Of a stretch of DNA of 64,000 nucleotides, positions 30,250 to 43,867 are shown one piece after another. The notes below the pieces were generated by a model. That model was not told where the DNA came from. It searched no databases and saw nothing but the letters and a program-made list of their open reading frames with translations. The stretch comes from Pterois miles (taxonomy: Eukaryota; Chordata; Actinopteri; Perciformes; Scorpaenidae). Where the stretch lies: the NCBI GenBank assembly GCA_947000775.1, contig CAMQGK010000637.1, positions 11,449,501 to 11,513,500 of the forward strand, read 5' to 3'. The position numbers were made by a program, and so were the translations under genes. Positions within the stretch are counted from its first letter, which is position 1; each line of letters begins with the position of its first letter.

Positions 30250-31752
30250 GTATCTGATTCCCTTTTGGGTGCATGTGTGTGTGAATGCATGGTAATCTGA
30301 AATAAGCTCCAAACCACCAGGACCTCATCAGTGTGCACAAACAGGCATGTAAGACACTGTCACTGGAGTGCTATGATACATTTCATCTTGTCCTGGTGTT
30401 AAGTGAAAAAGCCTTCAGTCTTAAAGAGTAAAAAGTGAGCGTAGTGATGGATGGCTTTCCCACTGGGGTGATCTGCTGTATGGGAGACTGGGGCAATCAT
30501 AACATCTCAAATTGCACCAATCACAAACAAGAGATTAGCATGAAACTCATTATGCACATGGTCTGTGATGATCCCGCTTCAGGACAAACTTCATAGGTGC
30601 AAGTTTGTACTTTAAGGTTGGAGGTTCACAAAAAAAAAAAAATCAAGAGGGAATGTAGGCTTGTCATGGTGGTCGGACAAACACGATTACATTATGTGCC
30701 CTTTGTCCCCACTGTCAGTTTGCCTTTTTTTTTGTTTTACAGAAATATAACCCATTTAGTTCAGTTTGGGGTGTTAGTGGCATGACTGGATGAGAGAGAG
30801 TTGGCAGACTGAGAGATAATGGAGGATTTGGTGTAAAAGCGAAAACCAAACGCGCCAATTTGGCAATATTTCGGATTTAAACCTAATGCTATAAGAGAAC
30901 CATAATGTTAATGAGGCAGCGTAGACTGGCAGGTAGGCTCTGCAACAAAAGCTCTACCAGTGAGGCCAGACACACAGCCACCCAGCAGTGACGATTAAAG
31001 TACCGTGCTGCACATAGTGACTGTCATCTTTTTCCCTGAAATTTCCACACCATCCAATCCCAAAGGGAATGTAATGTGCAGCCTACAGCAGAGGCTTAGT
31101 TTACATAAAAAAAATACTAATCAGGCACCAACAGGTGCATTTTTATATCCCAACTAATATGCTCAACAAGTGATGGAACTGCAAAACCCGACAGTAAACC
31201 AGCCTTGCTTGTTGATAGTCCTACAGTAGGCTACCCCATGGTGTCTAATAGCATGTTAAAGCACAGCGGGGTCGAGTGCATTGGGATGCTGTGTGGACGA
31301 AATAAGTTTGATTGCATTGTTTTCTGATGGAATGTCCTAACTGGCTGACCTTTGACCTTTGCAGCTGAACTTTTGTCAAACGCCCCGTTTCTATTTATCT
31401 CTGTCGCTCACGTTTGAAAACGTCACAGCAGATGAATGACTGCAGATTTGTGAAGCTGACATGAGGAGTTAATACAGTAGTAGTTAATATACAGTACCTG
31501 CTAATTTCATTTCTCTACAAAAACCTAAATAAGGCAGCAGCAGGCTGGAGTGAGATCACCTGAACGTTTCCTACCTCCTGTAGGCAAAAGTAGGCTACAA
31601 ACCAAGAAAGACAGCAAGTATGACCCATCCTTTAAGTGCCAGCTTCAGTTTGATCTTGAACGCACAGTTGTTCTTTGGTTTGTTTTCATGACTTAATGGA
31701 AAGTGCATATTTAACGGATTCAGTTTGGATAGAGAGCATCCTTTAAGTAAAT

Positions 31753-31853
31753 AAAAAAACACAAGATGTTATATTTCTATATAGAAATATATATAGAAAT
31801 ATATATATTTCTATATATTTCTATATAGAAATATAACATCTTGTGTTTTTTTT
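31753..31853. repeat. Near-perfect AT-rich palindrome
   Basis: Left arm AAAACACAAGATGTTATATT (from 31756) and its exact complement AATATAACATCTTGTGTTTT (to 31849) enclose TTTCTATATAGAAATATATA-type sequence. The arms differ by only a 2-base TA indel over about 48 bases each, giving a hairpin of about 100 bases. Confidence 0.92.
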
Positions 31854-32140
31854 ATGTGATATTTTTATGATCTGTTTTATTTTAAAAAAAATATAGATGC
31901 GACTGAAATCCCTACATGCACTTTTGGCGATGACCACGAGGGGGTTCAGTGTGACAAACTTGTCTCATACTTAGCAAAGTTTTTCTACCAAGGCTTTTCT
32001 TTGATGTATGAAAGTAATTAATTGGTCAATGAATATTATATTATTTATCTATATTCTTGGTAGTTTATTGTGGACATTGGTATTCATATGAAGATGTAAC
32101 ATCTGACATATAGTGTTTCAATCAATATTGTGATTCTAAC

Positions 32141-32539
32141 CAGGGATGTGCCGATAGTTGATCGGCTATTGAGTCAATACTGACTCAAATTGGTGTGGAC
32201 AGTGGAGCCTATCTTCAGTTCTATGTTTCTATACTATATACATTATGCACTGGGGTTTTAATTGCTGTTTAAGTTTTGGCCAATTTGTTACTGCATTAAA
32301 AGGTTTACACTTGAATTGTAATTCAGTTCAGTAAATGTATATCTATGTATTTATTTGTCACATTTAGTTTTACAATGTATAAGTCAAGCCTGATGTTGCC
32401 TTAAACATAAAAGAATAATCCCAGTGAGGCTGCAGCCGATTAATCAAACACTGGTATCGGATTGGTACTCGGTATCGGTTGATACCCCAAGCCCAGGTAT
32501 CGGTATCAGGACTGAAACAGTCAGATCAATGCATCCCTA
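32141..32539. mobile_element. hAT-like MITE, third family
   Basis: Starts CAGGGATGTGCCGATAG and ends ATCAATGCATCCCTA, with AGGGATG shared as terminal inverted repeat. Internal GGTATCGG motifs are typical of this fish repeat. The flanks ATTCTAAC and ATTCTTGT match in the first five bases only. Confidence 0.7.
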
Positions 32540-33110
32540 ATTCTTGTAAAAACATTTGATGACTGTTAACAAGTAGAACAGAAATACAAGTTGCCTACAC
32601 ACATTCTTATAATCCAAATACTTCAAGAGGTTTTTGAGTAATAACGTCAAAACCAGAAATTGTTATAATTGGCCCCGGCCTCCCCTTGTCAGGGAGTCAC
32701 TTATACTGATTGTAAAAAGGCAAATAATTGCAACCAATCACCTATCATCAGCTCACTTTGTGAGTGCACACACAAGTGTGTTAGACTGGGGATAATGTAA
32801 TAGTATAAACTGCCATAACAACATTTGATAGTCTGTTACTTTGTTTGACCTTCAGACATGTAAATTGTCTGTATTTCACATGTTCACGTCAGATGCTCAC
32901 AGTGAACTTGTTCCTGCCCAGCTGTGCCAGTGCTGTAAGGGTTTTATGAAAGTGTGTATAATCCACAAGGATAAGTTGAAGAGTTAGTGATTGATTTTAT
33001 TTGCTGAATTGTCATCCCTGTGATGAATGCATGTCTGTCGATTAAGCTGTCCACAGTTGGGGTGAATTGTACCCCATACCCCATACACACTTCTCCCCTT
33101 GCATCCTTAG

Positions 33111-33403
33111 TAGGGCTGAGCCTTTTTAGTAAATTAGTCAACTCATCAGCCATTTTGGTCTTAGTCTACTGAGATTTCTTAAAGTGATTACTCATATTTT
33201 TATGCATTTTTCATGCCGAATAACCTATTTCAGGAAACTAATGAGCACATCTCTGGTAAACACTAGATTTAAAGTGGTGCTTTTGTTTGATTGTTTGTGG
33301 AGAAACTCAGTTTTACAGATCTGTCATTCAAATTAACAAGTCGATTCGTGGACAAAATCATATGTCAGTTAACTAAGAATTTCTTTGGTTGAGGACAGCC
33401 CTA
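33111..33403. mobile_element. hAT-type MITE with 7/8 target duplication
   Basis: A 293-bp element starting TAGGGCTGAGCC and ending GAGGACAGCCCTA. It is flanked by ATCCTTAG (33103-33110) and ATCCTTGG (33404-33411). Internal sequence (ATTAGTCAACTCATCAG) differs from the other families here. Confidence 0.85.
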
Positions 33404-34299
33404 ATCCTTGGCCTTAGTTTATTGTATGAGGTGTTTTTGTTGGCTTACAGAACAGGCGTACTACACTTTTATATCACACAAAGTCTTTACATTTGATGCC
33501 ATCTTATCTCGGAACTGAGTTCATATGATCCCAAGATATACAGAAGTTATCTGAGAGGAACCGGTTAATTTAATATGTATTATCTCACCAGTATTTTAGT
33601 TGCAGTAGAAAAGACCTTTGCAATTGCTTGTGTACTAATGTGATACAGATGCAGAACTGTGTGTGTGTGTGTTTCCACTCAGCAGAATGAATTTGTTTAT
33701 TTTTAATGCAGTTTGTGAGTCTTTAAATTGCATTACAGTTTAGGTTATTCATTAAATTAGCTCATTAAAAGTCTATTAATCTGTTATATCTATCCTCAAA
33801 AGTAATGACCAAATATCGTGTCACACAAGCACACAAGAAGTCCATTCTCTGTTTTGAAAAATACACTCTTACACTGAAGCACATGAGCACATGATTTATT
33901 TCTGCTGTGCCAAGTGTTTCCGTTGCTCAGGAAAGTGCTCACTGGATGCGACAGCTCTTCATTTCACAGCTGCAGCATCTATTCTGCACTTACTAGTCCT
34001 CCCGTCCCTTGTTCTTTAGTGGGCTCCTCCTGCAGCATCTATTCTGAGATAAGTCTGCCTCGACTGAGACTGTTGGCTGACATACGACGTTAGACCTCCC
34101 TCACTAACCAGCCGCTGCACACCGCACATTTGCTAAGTGAGATGACTGTTACGCAGATTTCAACTTCATAATCATTTTGTGTATGAGCAGTGCCTTAATT
34201 AAAATATCTTAAATGGTATAAGGCCAAAAAAAAAGCACCCTTGTACAGTAAAATGCATATTTTTTAATAAATAATTTACTTGTTACAAAAATCTTAACT

Positions 34300-34820
34300 C
34301 TACCCCGAGGGTGCAATGGGGAATACCAATCGTACATCACTGCCAAATTCAGATGCCATACCCTTGTTTTGCGGTTGAGAGCCTCTCAGATGGAGTGGCT
34401 GTCTCTCCGCAGTCCCAGGCATTCACCTTGCCAGCTCTTGAGATGGCAGTAAGGGGGTTGGGCGGTCGGTGGCACTGCCTGCGTGGCATTGCATGGCCTT
34501 TTCAGCCGGGACGGGGTGCGGCGCACAGTGAGCCAGCCGTGCGGCCCAGGAAAGGTCAGGCGTGTCAGACTGGATCAGTGTGCGTGTCCTGCGGCGTGGC
34601 TCCTCTGGAGTGTGCTGTCAGTCAGGGGAGAAGTGGAGCAGGCGAGCCTGCCTCTCTTCTGGGGATTTTTGGAGAAACATACCTCTAAGTGCTGTCCTCT
34701 CAAGTTCCTTTGTGGCGAGCGCCGTGGTGTTACCTTGTCGGCTGCATGAAGATGGCTTGTTGAGCAGGTTGTTTTCCTCACAGCCGATTTCAGAGGCCTG
34801 CGCTGTGGAGAGCTGCTAGA
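34300..34820. other. Locally GC-rich block without recognised gene
   Basis: More GC-rich than the rest of the intron (for example GGGACGGGGTGCGGCGCACAG near 34510). Open frames of 125 and 88 codons overlap here but resemble nothing I know and have no splice or start context. It could be a regulatory block. Confidence 0.35.
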
Positions 34821-35204
34821 ATTATTTCTGATTGTTACATGTTCATTAGCTGACTGTTTTGCCTGGAGTTACTCGCGTAGATATATACAGTATGTATGAC
34901 ACAAAACAAGGAGCTGATTTTCAGTACGTATACTTGCATAAAGAATGAACTGAGTAAATTGTATCTGCAGAATTGTTTCGCATGTGTAGTAAAAAGTCGT
35001 AGGTCAGTATCAGAAAAATATTTGATGTTGCTATCCATAATAACAGCAACACAGCTTTATTGTTATGGCTACAGGTCTGGGGTGAGGAAATTTGATTATC
35101 AAACATACAGCCTGAAGTTCTTACAATGAAGCATACAAATAAATGTATGCATTGTCATTTTACTTTTAGCAGTTTTAATCACAGATTATTTGCTTATAAC
35201 TGCT

Positions 35205-35470
35205 TATGGGGGGGCTGATCCCAGCTGACATTAGGCGAAGGCGGGGTACACCCTGGAAAGGTCGCCAGACTATCACAGGGCTAACACACAGAGACAGACA
35301 ACATGGGCTGCACGGTGGTGTAGTGTAGTGGTTAGCACTGTCGCCTCACAGCAAGAGGGTCACAGGTTCGATTCCAGCTTAGTCACACCTACGGGCAATT
35401 TAGAGTCTGCGCAAATAAGGGATAAGATATTCCTTTATGATAGTCCCACAGTGGAGAAATTCACATTTCA
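35205..35470. mobile_element. Rearranged retroposon fragments with tRNA-like Pol III boxes
   Basis: The reverse tail of a common fish repeat (GGGGTACACCCTGGAAAGGT at about 35243) abuts a forward head, GGCTGCACGGTGGTGTAGTG. The head carries an A-box-like TAGTGGTTAGC and a B box GGTTCGATTCC (35365-35375). A reverse copy of the CCCACTGTGGGACTA tail seen near 23380 follows. It is a SINE-like chimera, not a functional tRNA. Confidence 0.7.
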
Positions 35471-35493
35471 GTACCAACAACATTTATTTTAAA

Positions 35494-36556
35494 GGGGACA
35501 TACCATGAAAAACTCACTTTTTCAGCGCTTGTGCACAAACATTTGGGTATCTGGATTGCCTACCAACCCACAAACCACCCAATTTGACTGCTATCAGGTC
35601 ATTAAATAGTCATTATTGGTCAGTATAAGCACCATAGATGTGAATTATTAGTGGCTTACAGCAGAACTTTTAAGTAACACATTCCCACACGTGGTAAAAC
35701 TGAATGAAACGTTACATTTTGAAAACAAGATGGCTTCTTTAGCTTCCTTAGTTTTTTCTTTGGTCAACAAATCTACAGCTTCTTTAGGTTTAGGCAACCA
35801 AAACACTTAGTTAGGTTTAGGGAAAACATTGTGTTTTGGCTTAAAATAAATGTTTAAAAAGTGAAAGTGAAACTTAAGGCTTGTGAACACAAGTAACACA
35901 TTGTTAGTATCACATGGGATGCGAACCACAGTCTGGGTGAAAACCCTGTGTTCGTATCCATCACCCCTGACCTCAACCCAATATCACACTGTACAGTGGC
36001 TAAATTCTGCCGGTGCTCCTGTCATAATTACTACGGTCACTGTCATGTTCTTTTATACCTTCTTTCAATGATCCACCATGTGAATAGATGATAAAACCTA
36101 ATATTGAATGTAGTCAGCCCCTACTGGCCCACATCTATGGTGCTTAAAGTGACCGATAACGCCTATTTAATAGCCTGGTCAGGTGTTTTTGTGGGCTGCC
36201 TGGATTAGAAAACATGTGGTTCAACAAGCCGTTCAGATTTGTCTGTCCTTCCTGTGTCACATGCAGACTGTAGAGTATCTGCACCCACGGCTTCAGAACT
36301 ACCTTTTGCAAAAGTGCACCTTATTTTCTTGCAAACCAATCAGAGCAGACTGGGCTTCTTCAGAAGTGGGTGTTAAAGACACAGGCGCTAAAAAGAAGCC
36401 TTTCACACAGACCTTGAATACAAGTATATTCAGGCAGACAGTTTGAGACAAATAATGTGTTTTTTGAACATTAAAAGCAAGTAAACATGTTCCAGTAGAA
36501 ACCCAAAATACAAGTATGAACCTGAATATGAGCATGATACAGTATGTCCCCTGTAA
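35494..36556. mobile_element. Inverted-repeat element containing a second element
   Basis: The outer ends are AAAGGGGACATACC and, at the right, GTATGTCCCCTGTA. Inside, about 35603-36175 is bounded by imperfect inverted repeats of about 45 bases. Their core is AGCACCATAGATGTG (about 35627) and CACATCTATGGTGCT (about 36130). The outer element is therefore probably older than the inner. Confidence 0.7.
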
Positions 36557-38391
36557 ATGTCCCCAGCAGATGATATAATATTGAATATAAATATGTCGCA
36601 TTGTCATTCACACAACAGAAAGACTTCTTCAGCTGAGGTGATAACATCCTTTTAGTGCCCAGAGTGTGAGCTTGATGTTTTCAAGGAGAAAACAAATAAT
36701 TTATTGCTGATTCTAGCTGAGCATTTCCACATTCTTCTTCATAGCTTTAATTTTTCGCAGCTCCCCTGAAAATGTGTTTTAATAGCAAATCAAAGCCCAT
36801 ATTCCTAGGTGGTTGACCTGCACTGAAACACGAATATGGAAACTGGATGTTTTGTTGATATATTAAATAGAGTAGAATTGATCAGGGTCACTCTTTTTGT
36901 AATGCGTTGCAGCTGCTGACTTTGTCAGCATCTCTTTACAGTATGCAGACCCATGCTGACCCGTTTGGTACCCTAGGCAAGATATTAGCTAGTAACCATT
37001 GCATAGCAGCAGACCAATCATTATGTTCATACACCAACACAGAAACTGCTCAGATTTATGTCCTTGAGATTCAGCCATGCCGATCACACTTTAAAGAAAA
37101 ACTGTTTTTCTCAAAATGGGGTAGGTTATTCCCCAAACAACTGAATGCTTTTTCAAACTTGCCCAAATTACTTTAAGGTGGGAGTAACCAACGTTAACTC
37201 TAACTCTAACAACTCTATTTATTAGCTATTAGGTTGATGCTGCGGGTAACCCAGAAAATAGGACCTTAGGCTACACTGTTTGTAGCAATACCTACAAAAA
37301 GTAATGAACTATATATTCCATTAAATCAGTATGTGTGTTCACATAATCGTGAACCAGGAAATACAGAGAGCAGCAAAAGCTGCATAGGGGGGAGGTCGAG
37401 TGGCTGGGTGGGTTTAAAAAATATAGATATCAACGTTTATTCACAATTTAGTTGCGTAAGTTACATAGTTAAGTAACACCACTTCCAAAGTTTTTTTTTT
37501 TTTTTTTTAGCCAAACCACTTTTCCTGAACCTAAGTAGTTTTGTTGCCTAAACCTAACCAACTTGTTTCCTCTGAAGTTTATTTTGAAAAGACTGTATGC
37601 ATGTAAGAAGAGGAAATTGACATATTGCTAGACATTCGCAGGAAAACAAACAAAATGTTGGAATAACTTTTTTGTAAGATATCATGCAAACCATTGTATA
37701 ACAATATGGTGCATAGTTGTGGGCTTTTTGTAATATTTTTTACAAATTAAAAAAATTGTAAAAAAAAAAAAAATAGTAAAAGTTATATATTTTTTCTTCC
37801 CTCATTTTGGGTAACCCTATAGATGGATGGTGCGTCTACTATTCGCCAATACTGCCTAACGCCTAGCATCGGCTCTGACAGAATGCGTCTATAGAGGCTG
37901 GACGAGACCAGATTTATCGGCTGAATTAAGAGTTTGTTGAGCTTACAAAATTTCTAACATGATATTTTGATGACACATACAGTATATCTCTCCTCCTTTT
38001 TCACTGATTCCTTGAAATGTAGCAAAGCAATGTCTCACTTTGGTAGAGCATCAATTATTTATATTTGTTTGAGTTCAAGAACGATCCAGAGCCAGCCCAT
38101 TACTCATGAATTCACTACAGAAATTCATATTTATTTTTAATTCTTCAGAGTCTTGTTATTACCTCTGCCATGGAGGTTATGGGTTTGGCTCTGTTTGTTT
38201 TTCTGCCTCTCTGTTAATTACAAGACATCTCAAATAGTGCTAAACAGATTCAGCGAAATTGGGTGAAAAGTTATGTTATGGGCCAAGAAAAAAATGTGTT
38301 GGTGGGAATAGGGCCACCATAACTTAGAAATGTCAGGCATGAAGCCAAAGTCTTTTTTTCCCTCCCTCGAATCTTTAATTCTATTCAGTTC

Positions 38392-38427
38392 AATTCAATG
38401 CAACTTTATTTATCTCTGCAAGCAATT
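38392..38427. repeat. Short retroposon-type fragment
   Basis: CAATTCAATGCAACTTTATT resembles the poly-TTCAA/CTTTATTTAT tail of fish SINE/LINE copies. Fragment only. Confidence 0.4.
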
Positions 38428-40973
38428 GTACGCAGCAGCCCGTCACTCAGTTCAACAAATACACATGATAAATACGGAGGAAACATGGTAAATCACAAAG
38501 CTTCAACAAATCAAATGCTACTTGCTAAAAACTCTGTGTGAAACTCATGTAATAAGCACATACCTATCTAAATATGCTGCTCCCATTTCAGCCTGCAGAA
38601 TATGTTTGTGCGAGTTGTTGCAAACAAGCAAATAATCCTTGTTTCTGTGCCTTCAGCTCTGTTCAAAATACACTTGCCACTATGTGTTGTTGGTTTGAAA
38701 ATACAAACAAAATGACTTCAATACATGAATCTGAAGCAGTCAACACTGAGTTAAAACTTGCTTATTTGTTTCCCCTCAAGTCTTGTTTTTTGCCTTATCC
38801 TCTCTCTACATATTTAGCAGCTACATTAATGTATGATTTGGATAAAGGCTATAAACATGCAGACCAATAAAACGAATATACATTTTTGGACAGTACAGCT
38901 TTTTTCCCTGTTTCATTTCATGTAAGTTGTTCCCCTTTTAACTGTGGCCTCGTGGTAATTAAATGCATATGCTGATGCTGCAGTTTTTATCAATTATACA
39001 ATCTTCATTAGCAGCTTTCTTGTTGCTTATGCATAATGAATGCTCAGTTCAGAAGTACAAAGAGACCAAAGCCAAAACACAAGTACAGTAAGGACGCTCT
39101 TTGATGAAGCATAGAGAGAGAGAGAAGTGCCTACGTAGCAGTGACAGAGGATATCCTCCGCTGTGATTCTGGATAATGGTGTTTAGATCACTGCATCATC
39201 GAGGTTTTTATCTTACGTGAACTGAAAAGCTGTCTTGAAAGTTGTGTACATAAAACAAAAAATGGCAACTACTGTAATTTGATTTTTGATGATTACTTTT
39301 TTGTGAATTCCTTACTTTCTTAATAATATTACTAAATGAAGGGTGTTTATTTAAACAGTTTTTATATAGCCTAAGTTGCTGTACATTTGATTTAAATGCT
39401 ACTTTACAGTGGTAAAATTCCTAATTGCAGTCCGTCTTCTGGAAGGTGAAGGAAAAGTCCTGTGAGTATTACAGTATGGACTGATGTGGTTATTACAGCC
39501 GGGATGATACACCCGATACTTGGGTGCTGATTTGATATGTGTTGCGTTTTTTAACTGTAGTGATTCTAAGTGCTGAGAGTCAAAATTACAATTAATTGTA
39601 ACACTAGACCATGGGAAAAGTTGAATCATTAATTCATGATATTTTCTGTAGTCAGATATGTCCTGAAGTCAAATATATCAGTCTGTTACGAATTATTCAT
39701 TTTTTTCCCCCAGCAACTCAAAAATCAAAGAATAAAGACATTTCCCTCATAAATTAGTGGTATTTTCTTTTTAATTTATAAGTGACATGTAATGTTTTAT
39801 AATTGGTGAATATCATCCAATCAATCTTAGTTCCATATATGTATTTTATATAAACAGTTCCCTTTGTTAACACCTTATTTTGAAAACCAGATGTAGTCAC
39901 ACATCCATAGTCAGCCTATCGGGGCTGTTTGAATGCATTTAACATAAATGTCAGTATATGGGTGGTATACAGTTGTAGCATCGGCCGATTTGACCACTGA
40001 GATCCAAGTGACGCCTTGTTTGACCGCATGTTACTGCAATACGATGACGTTTCCTGTCCATGACACAGTTAGCATGCGATGTCTAGCTCTGCAATGGGTG
40101 AAACCCAAAGTGTTTGCATACTTTACTGTATGTGTATTATGTGTAGCCTTGAATGAAACAAATATATTAATTCTGGCATTAAAAAGCGTATTTCAAAATT
40201 GCACAAAAAAAATACGATAAATAGGTGAAACAATTTTTTTTCCACCCCTAATGGGAAAATTTTGTTGTGGATCACCAGTATTGCCATTACTGGCTCCTCT
40301 AGCTTAGCTGGAATAGTACCCAGTGAATGGTGGGTAGTACAAAACTATCAAAACTATCATGCCTACAGTAATATTTAAGTTCCCTTAGTTTCTCCACCAA
40401 TCCTACAGGCACAGTAATAGGCTGTTATCACCTCATGGCACACCAATGACGTGTCCTAATCTTTTGCTGAATAACACCCTACATCATATTTTATTCATAA
40501 TTAGTGATGCAGAGAGGGCTGCAATTACTGCATAGTCGTTACCACTTACAGCTCGGATCACTGAACCATGTATGTCTCTCTATCTGCTACATTCTTTAAT
40601 AATACTTTAGTGAGATTATACAAAGGGAAAGGGAAAAGTTACAATGAAATATAAAGGTTCAGTTCAGTTCAGCTACAATTTGTTTGAACACCACTAGAGA
40701 TGGTGATTTGGTGAAGGACTGCTGCACACCTTGTCTTCCACATGGTTGTTACAATGGTTATATACAGTATATTATCATCCAATAATGCTGCAACTCTCTC
40801 TAAAACCTGCACATGACATCTCTCAATGTTGTGCATCTCCCCGTCTCGGCATGTGGGAGGTAGTCGTTGCCAACCCAAACCGGGTGACCTTGAACTTGCC
40901 GACAGCATTTTGCCAACACTGATCATTTTATGACACAATGTGTGGGCACTTAATGGCCGCTTAGAATCTGCAA

Positions 40974-41712
40974 ATATGTTTAATACATATTTAAAGGACC
41001 AGTTTGTAACATTTAGGGGGATCTATTGGCAGAAATGAATTTTGATATTAATTAGTATATTTTCTTTAGTGTATAATCACCTGAAACTAAGAATCGTGGT
41101 GTTTTTGTTACCTTAGAATGAGCCGTTGTATCTGCATAGGGAGCGATATGTTTCTACAGTAGCCCAGAATGGACAAACTGCTTTGGCCGGAGTTGATAAC
41201 ATTACTCACTCCTGTTGTTGTTGCCGCTGCTCTCTCTCGCTTACTTGTGCACTCACTTCCCATGTACACACACTCTATCACTGCTCTAAAGGCCTACATA
41301 CTGGACCTGTAAAGGTGCAGTGTGTAGGATCTGGTGGCATCTAGTGGTGAGTTTGCAGATTGTAACCACCTGAAACGTCTTCTGTGTGCCAAGTGTGTAG
41401 ATCTACGGTGGCTAATATGAAAACATGAAAATGTGAATGCCCCTATCTAGAGAGTCTTTGGTATGTCCATCCTGGGCTACTGTAGAAACATGGCAGCTGG
41501 CCCCGTGAAGAGGACCCGCTCCTTGTGTAAATACAAACAGCTCATTCTAAGGTAACGAAAACATGATTCTTATTTTCAGGTGATGATACACTCAAGAAAA
41601 CATACTTATTAATATACACACTGTTCCTTTAATATTTGTCTAATACATTTCTTTTGTGTTCTTCCACATAACTAAGACTATAGAAGTGTAAAATATAGGC
41701 TACGTCAAATTA
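40974..41712. mobile_element. Composite inverted-repeat element, copy 1
   Basis: The left arm starts TTTAAAGGACCAGTTTGTAA and the right arm ends ACACTGTTCCTTTAA. The arms are inverted copies of the sequence seen singly at 5822. Homology with 51714-52561 extends outside the arms, from GAATCTGCAAATATGTT on the left to GTCAAATTA on the right. So the whole unit of about 740 bp was copied. Confidence 0.8.
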
Positions 41713-43166
41713 GCTGTGGGTGGGTCATTGGCACACACGGCCCATGTGTTACTTATTCTAAAATGGTGTATTTGAACATTTCTGCATACTGGGATCTCTC
41801 AACAGTCTTGGAATTGCATAATTTGGGAACCACTGTAAAGTTCAGACTCTTGTGGATCTAGTGACCCCAGCTGTATTTATGTTTGATGATGTTAGTCCCC
41901 ATAGTGACCATTTCATTGTAGTTTTTTGACCTCAATGTATAGAATGACCTGTGGTGCCCTCTAGGTTAATCACAGCCTTTATAGCCACTATCTAGAGACC
42001 AGGAGCAATCAGAGGATGGATGGTTTTCTTAGGTAGATGGAAAATAAGGGAGTTTCTGAACATTTTCTAGAACAGAAGTGGTCGCCATCCAACAAATGCA
42101 GTTCCTGCAGAAATCTCAAAAAATTGATACCAAATCACAGCATGGCTTTTTCTCTGATGTTCCTCAAGGTCTGGGTGTCTTAATGTGGTATTTTAGAGGG
42201 ATTTGACACACTGTACTGAGCTTCATCTCAAATTAATCGTCATGTTCCCAGCTTTCAGATGATGTACTGTACACCACTTCACTGTGACATCTACTGTTGA
42301 CCTGCTATCTCCCCCTAAAGACCCCCTGCACCCCCCTAAAACGGGTTTATTGTGGGTCTCAGAAGGTTAAGACTACACTGTACCTCAAATCTGAAACTTC
42401 AGTAAATACAGTATTACCAGTAAACTGATAAATTCTCTTGCTGCACTTTATAGACTTAGATTTTTCTTCTGTGTACTCCTCTCGCTCACTGAAAAAGAGA
42501 AAGTGCACAACCTCTATGAGACACAGTAAAGCAGCGGGGTAATGGATGCCCTCCAGACACAGATGAACTTGAAGGAGGAAAGTTGAGCAGATTTACAGTT
42601 CTGGTCATCTTCAGATATAGGAGGCAAAGTGCTCATCACAGTGATAGGATGTTTATTATGTGTGGAGGTGTGGGTGCCCTGCAGGCCTTGGACTTCCAGG
42701 GCACGAAGATTGCTTTTCATGTGCCATTAATTCAAGTCGTCATTGCTGGTAAGCCTGAGCAGTAATCCAGTTGGTTTGATAATTAAGTGTTACCTCTGCA
42801 GAGAGTGCAACAGCATATGTCAAGCACTTGTTCACCGTCATGACAAAGAAAATTAATTTGGTCAAGTCAGTCATTCAGCGTGACTGAAAAGACTGTAAAA
42901 TTAGTGCATTGTTATAGAATAGAAACAGTTTCCCTGCAGAAATACTTTAACATTACAACATTTTCAAGTAAAGCAGAGCAGCCAGTATTCTCCTAAAAAA
43001 AACGGTTGGTCATTTTCAGTTCATTAAATTTTACTCTTACATCCAATTAAAAATGTTGTGATAGTACTCTAACATTATTACATTTACTGATGCTAGTTGT
43101 CATCATGCAATACTAATGTAATATTTCTGCAAGAGAGGGGCAAGGCTTAACTCAACCAACTGCCCT

Positions 43167-43667
43167 TAGGGCTGTCAGTCTGTTAAAATATTGAATTGTG
43201 ACAACTCGCATGATTGTCCATGATTAATTGTGAATAATTGTAAATTAATCACCACTTTATATCTGTGCAAAATGTACTTTAAAGGGAGATTTGTCAAGTA
43301 TGTAATATGCTTATCAACATTGGAGTGGGCAAATATACTGATTTATGCAAATATATATCTATATTTATTATAAATTTATAATATTGATATTAATTTATTT
43401 ATAAATCAATTAACATCACAACACAATGACATATATTATCCAGAAACCCTCAGATGTACTGCATGTAGGATAAAAAAATGCTGAAATCATAACATGGCAA
43501 ACTGCAGCCCAACAGTCAACAACAGCTGTCAGTGTGTCAGTGTACTGACTTTACTGTAACTTGCCCCAAACTGCATGTGATTATCATAAAGTGATAGTGG
43601 TATATAGATCAGTGGTATAACTAATTTGCGTTAAGGCTTTACCGTCACATTAACTTTGACAGCCATA
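43167..43667. mobile_element. hAT MITE (TAGGGCTGTCAA family)
   Basis: Starts TAGGGCTGTCAGTCTG and ends TTTGACAGCCATA, with the family blocks GGGAGATTTGTCAAG and CTGCATGTGATTATCATAAA. The flanking octamers do not match, suggesting decay or a deletion at one edge. Confidence 0.82.
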
Positions 43668-43867
43668 GCTTGACTAGACAATTGATACAAAGTGGAGCAT
43701 TTATGAGCAAAAAGAGCAAGCTATTTCCCTCATGAGGTGGTAAAGACCAAAAACAGAGCTAAAAGAGAGTGAACACTGGTCATAAATTCATCCAAATAAA
43801 TGCTTATGCTGTGCCATATCTGCAGGATGTGTACATAAGTAGCCAACTGTTTGATATCACATTTACA

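Noticed and set aside
34311..34819. Overlapping open frames of 125, 88 and 85 codons in the GC-rich block
   Set aside because: They overlap in three frames, resemble no known protein, and GC-rich sequence lengthens random frames. Kept only as a possible regulatory block.
35311..35380. Possible tRNA gene with A and B boxes
   Set aside because: There is no acceptor-stem pairing and it continues into known dispersed-repeat sequence; SINE-like instead.
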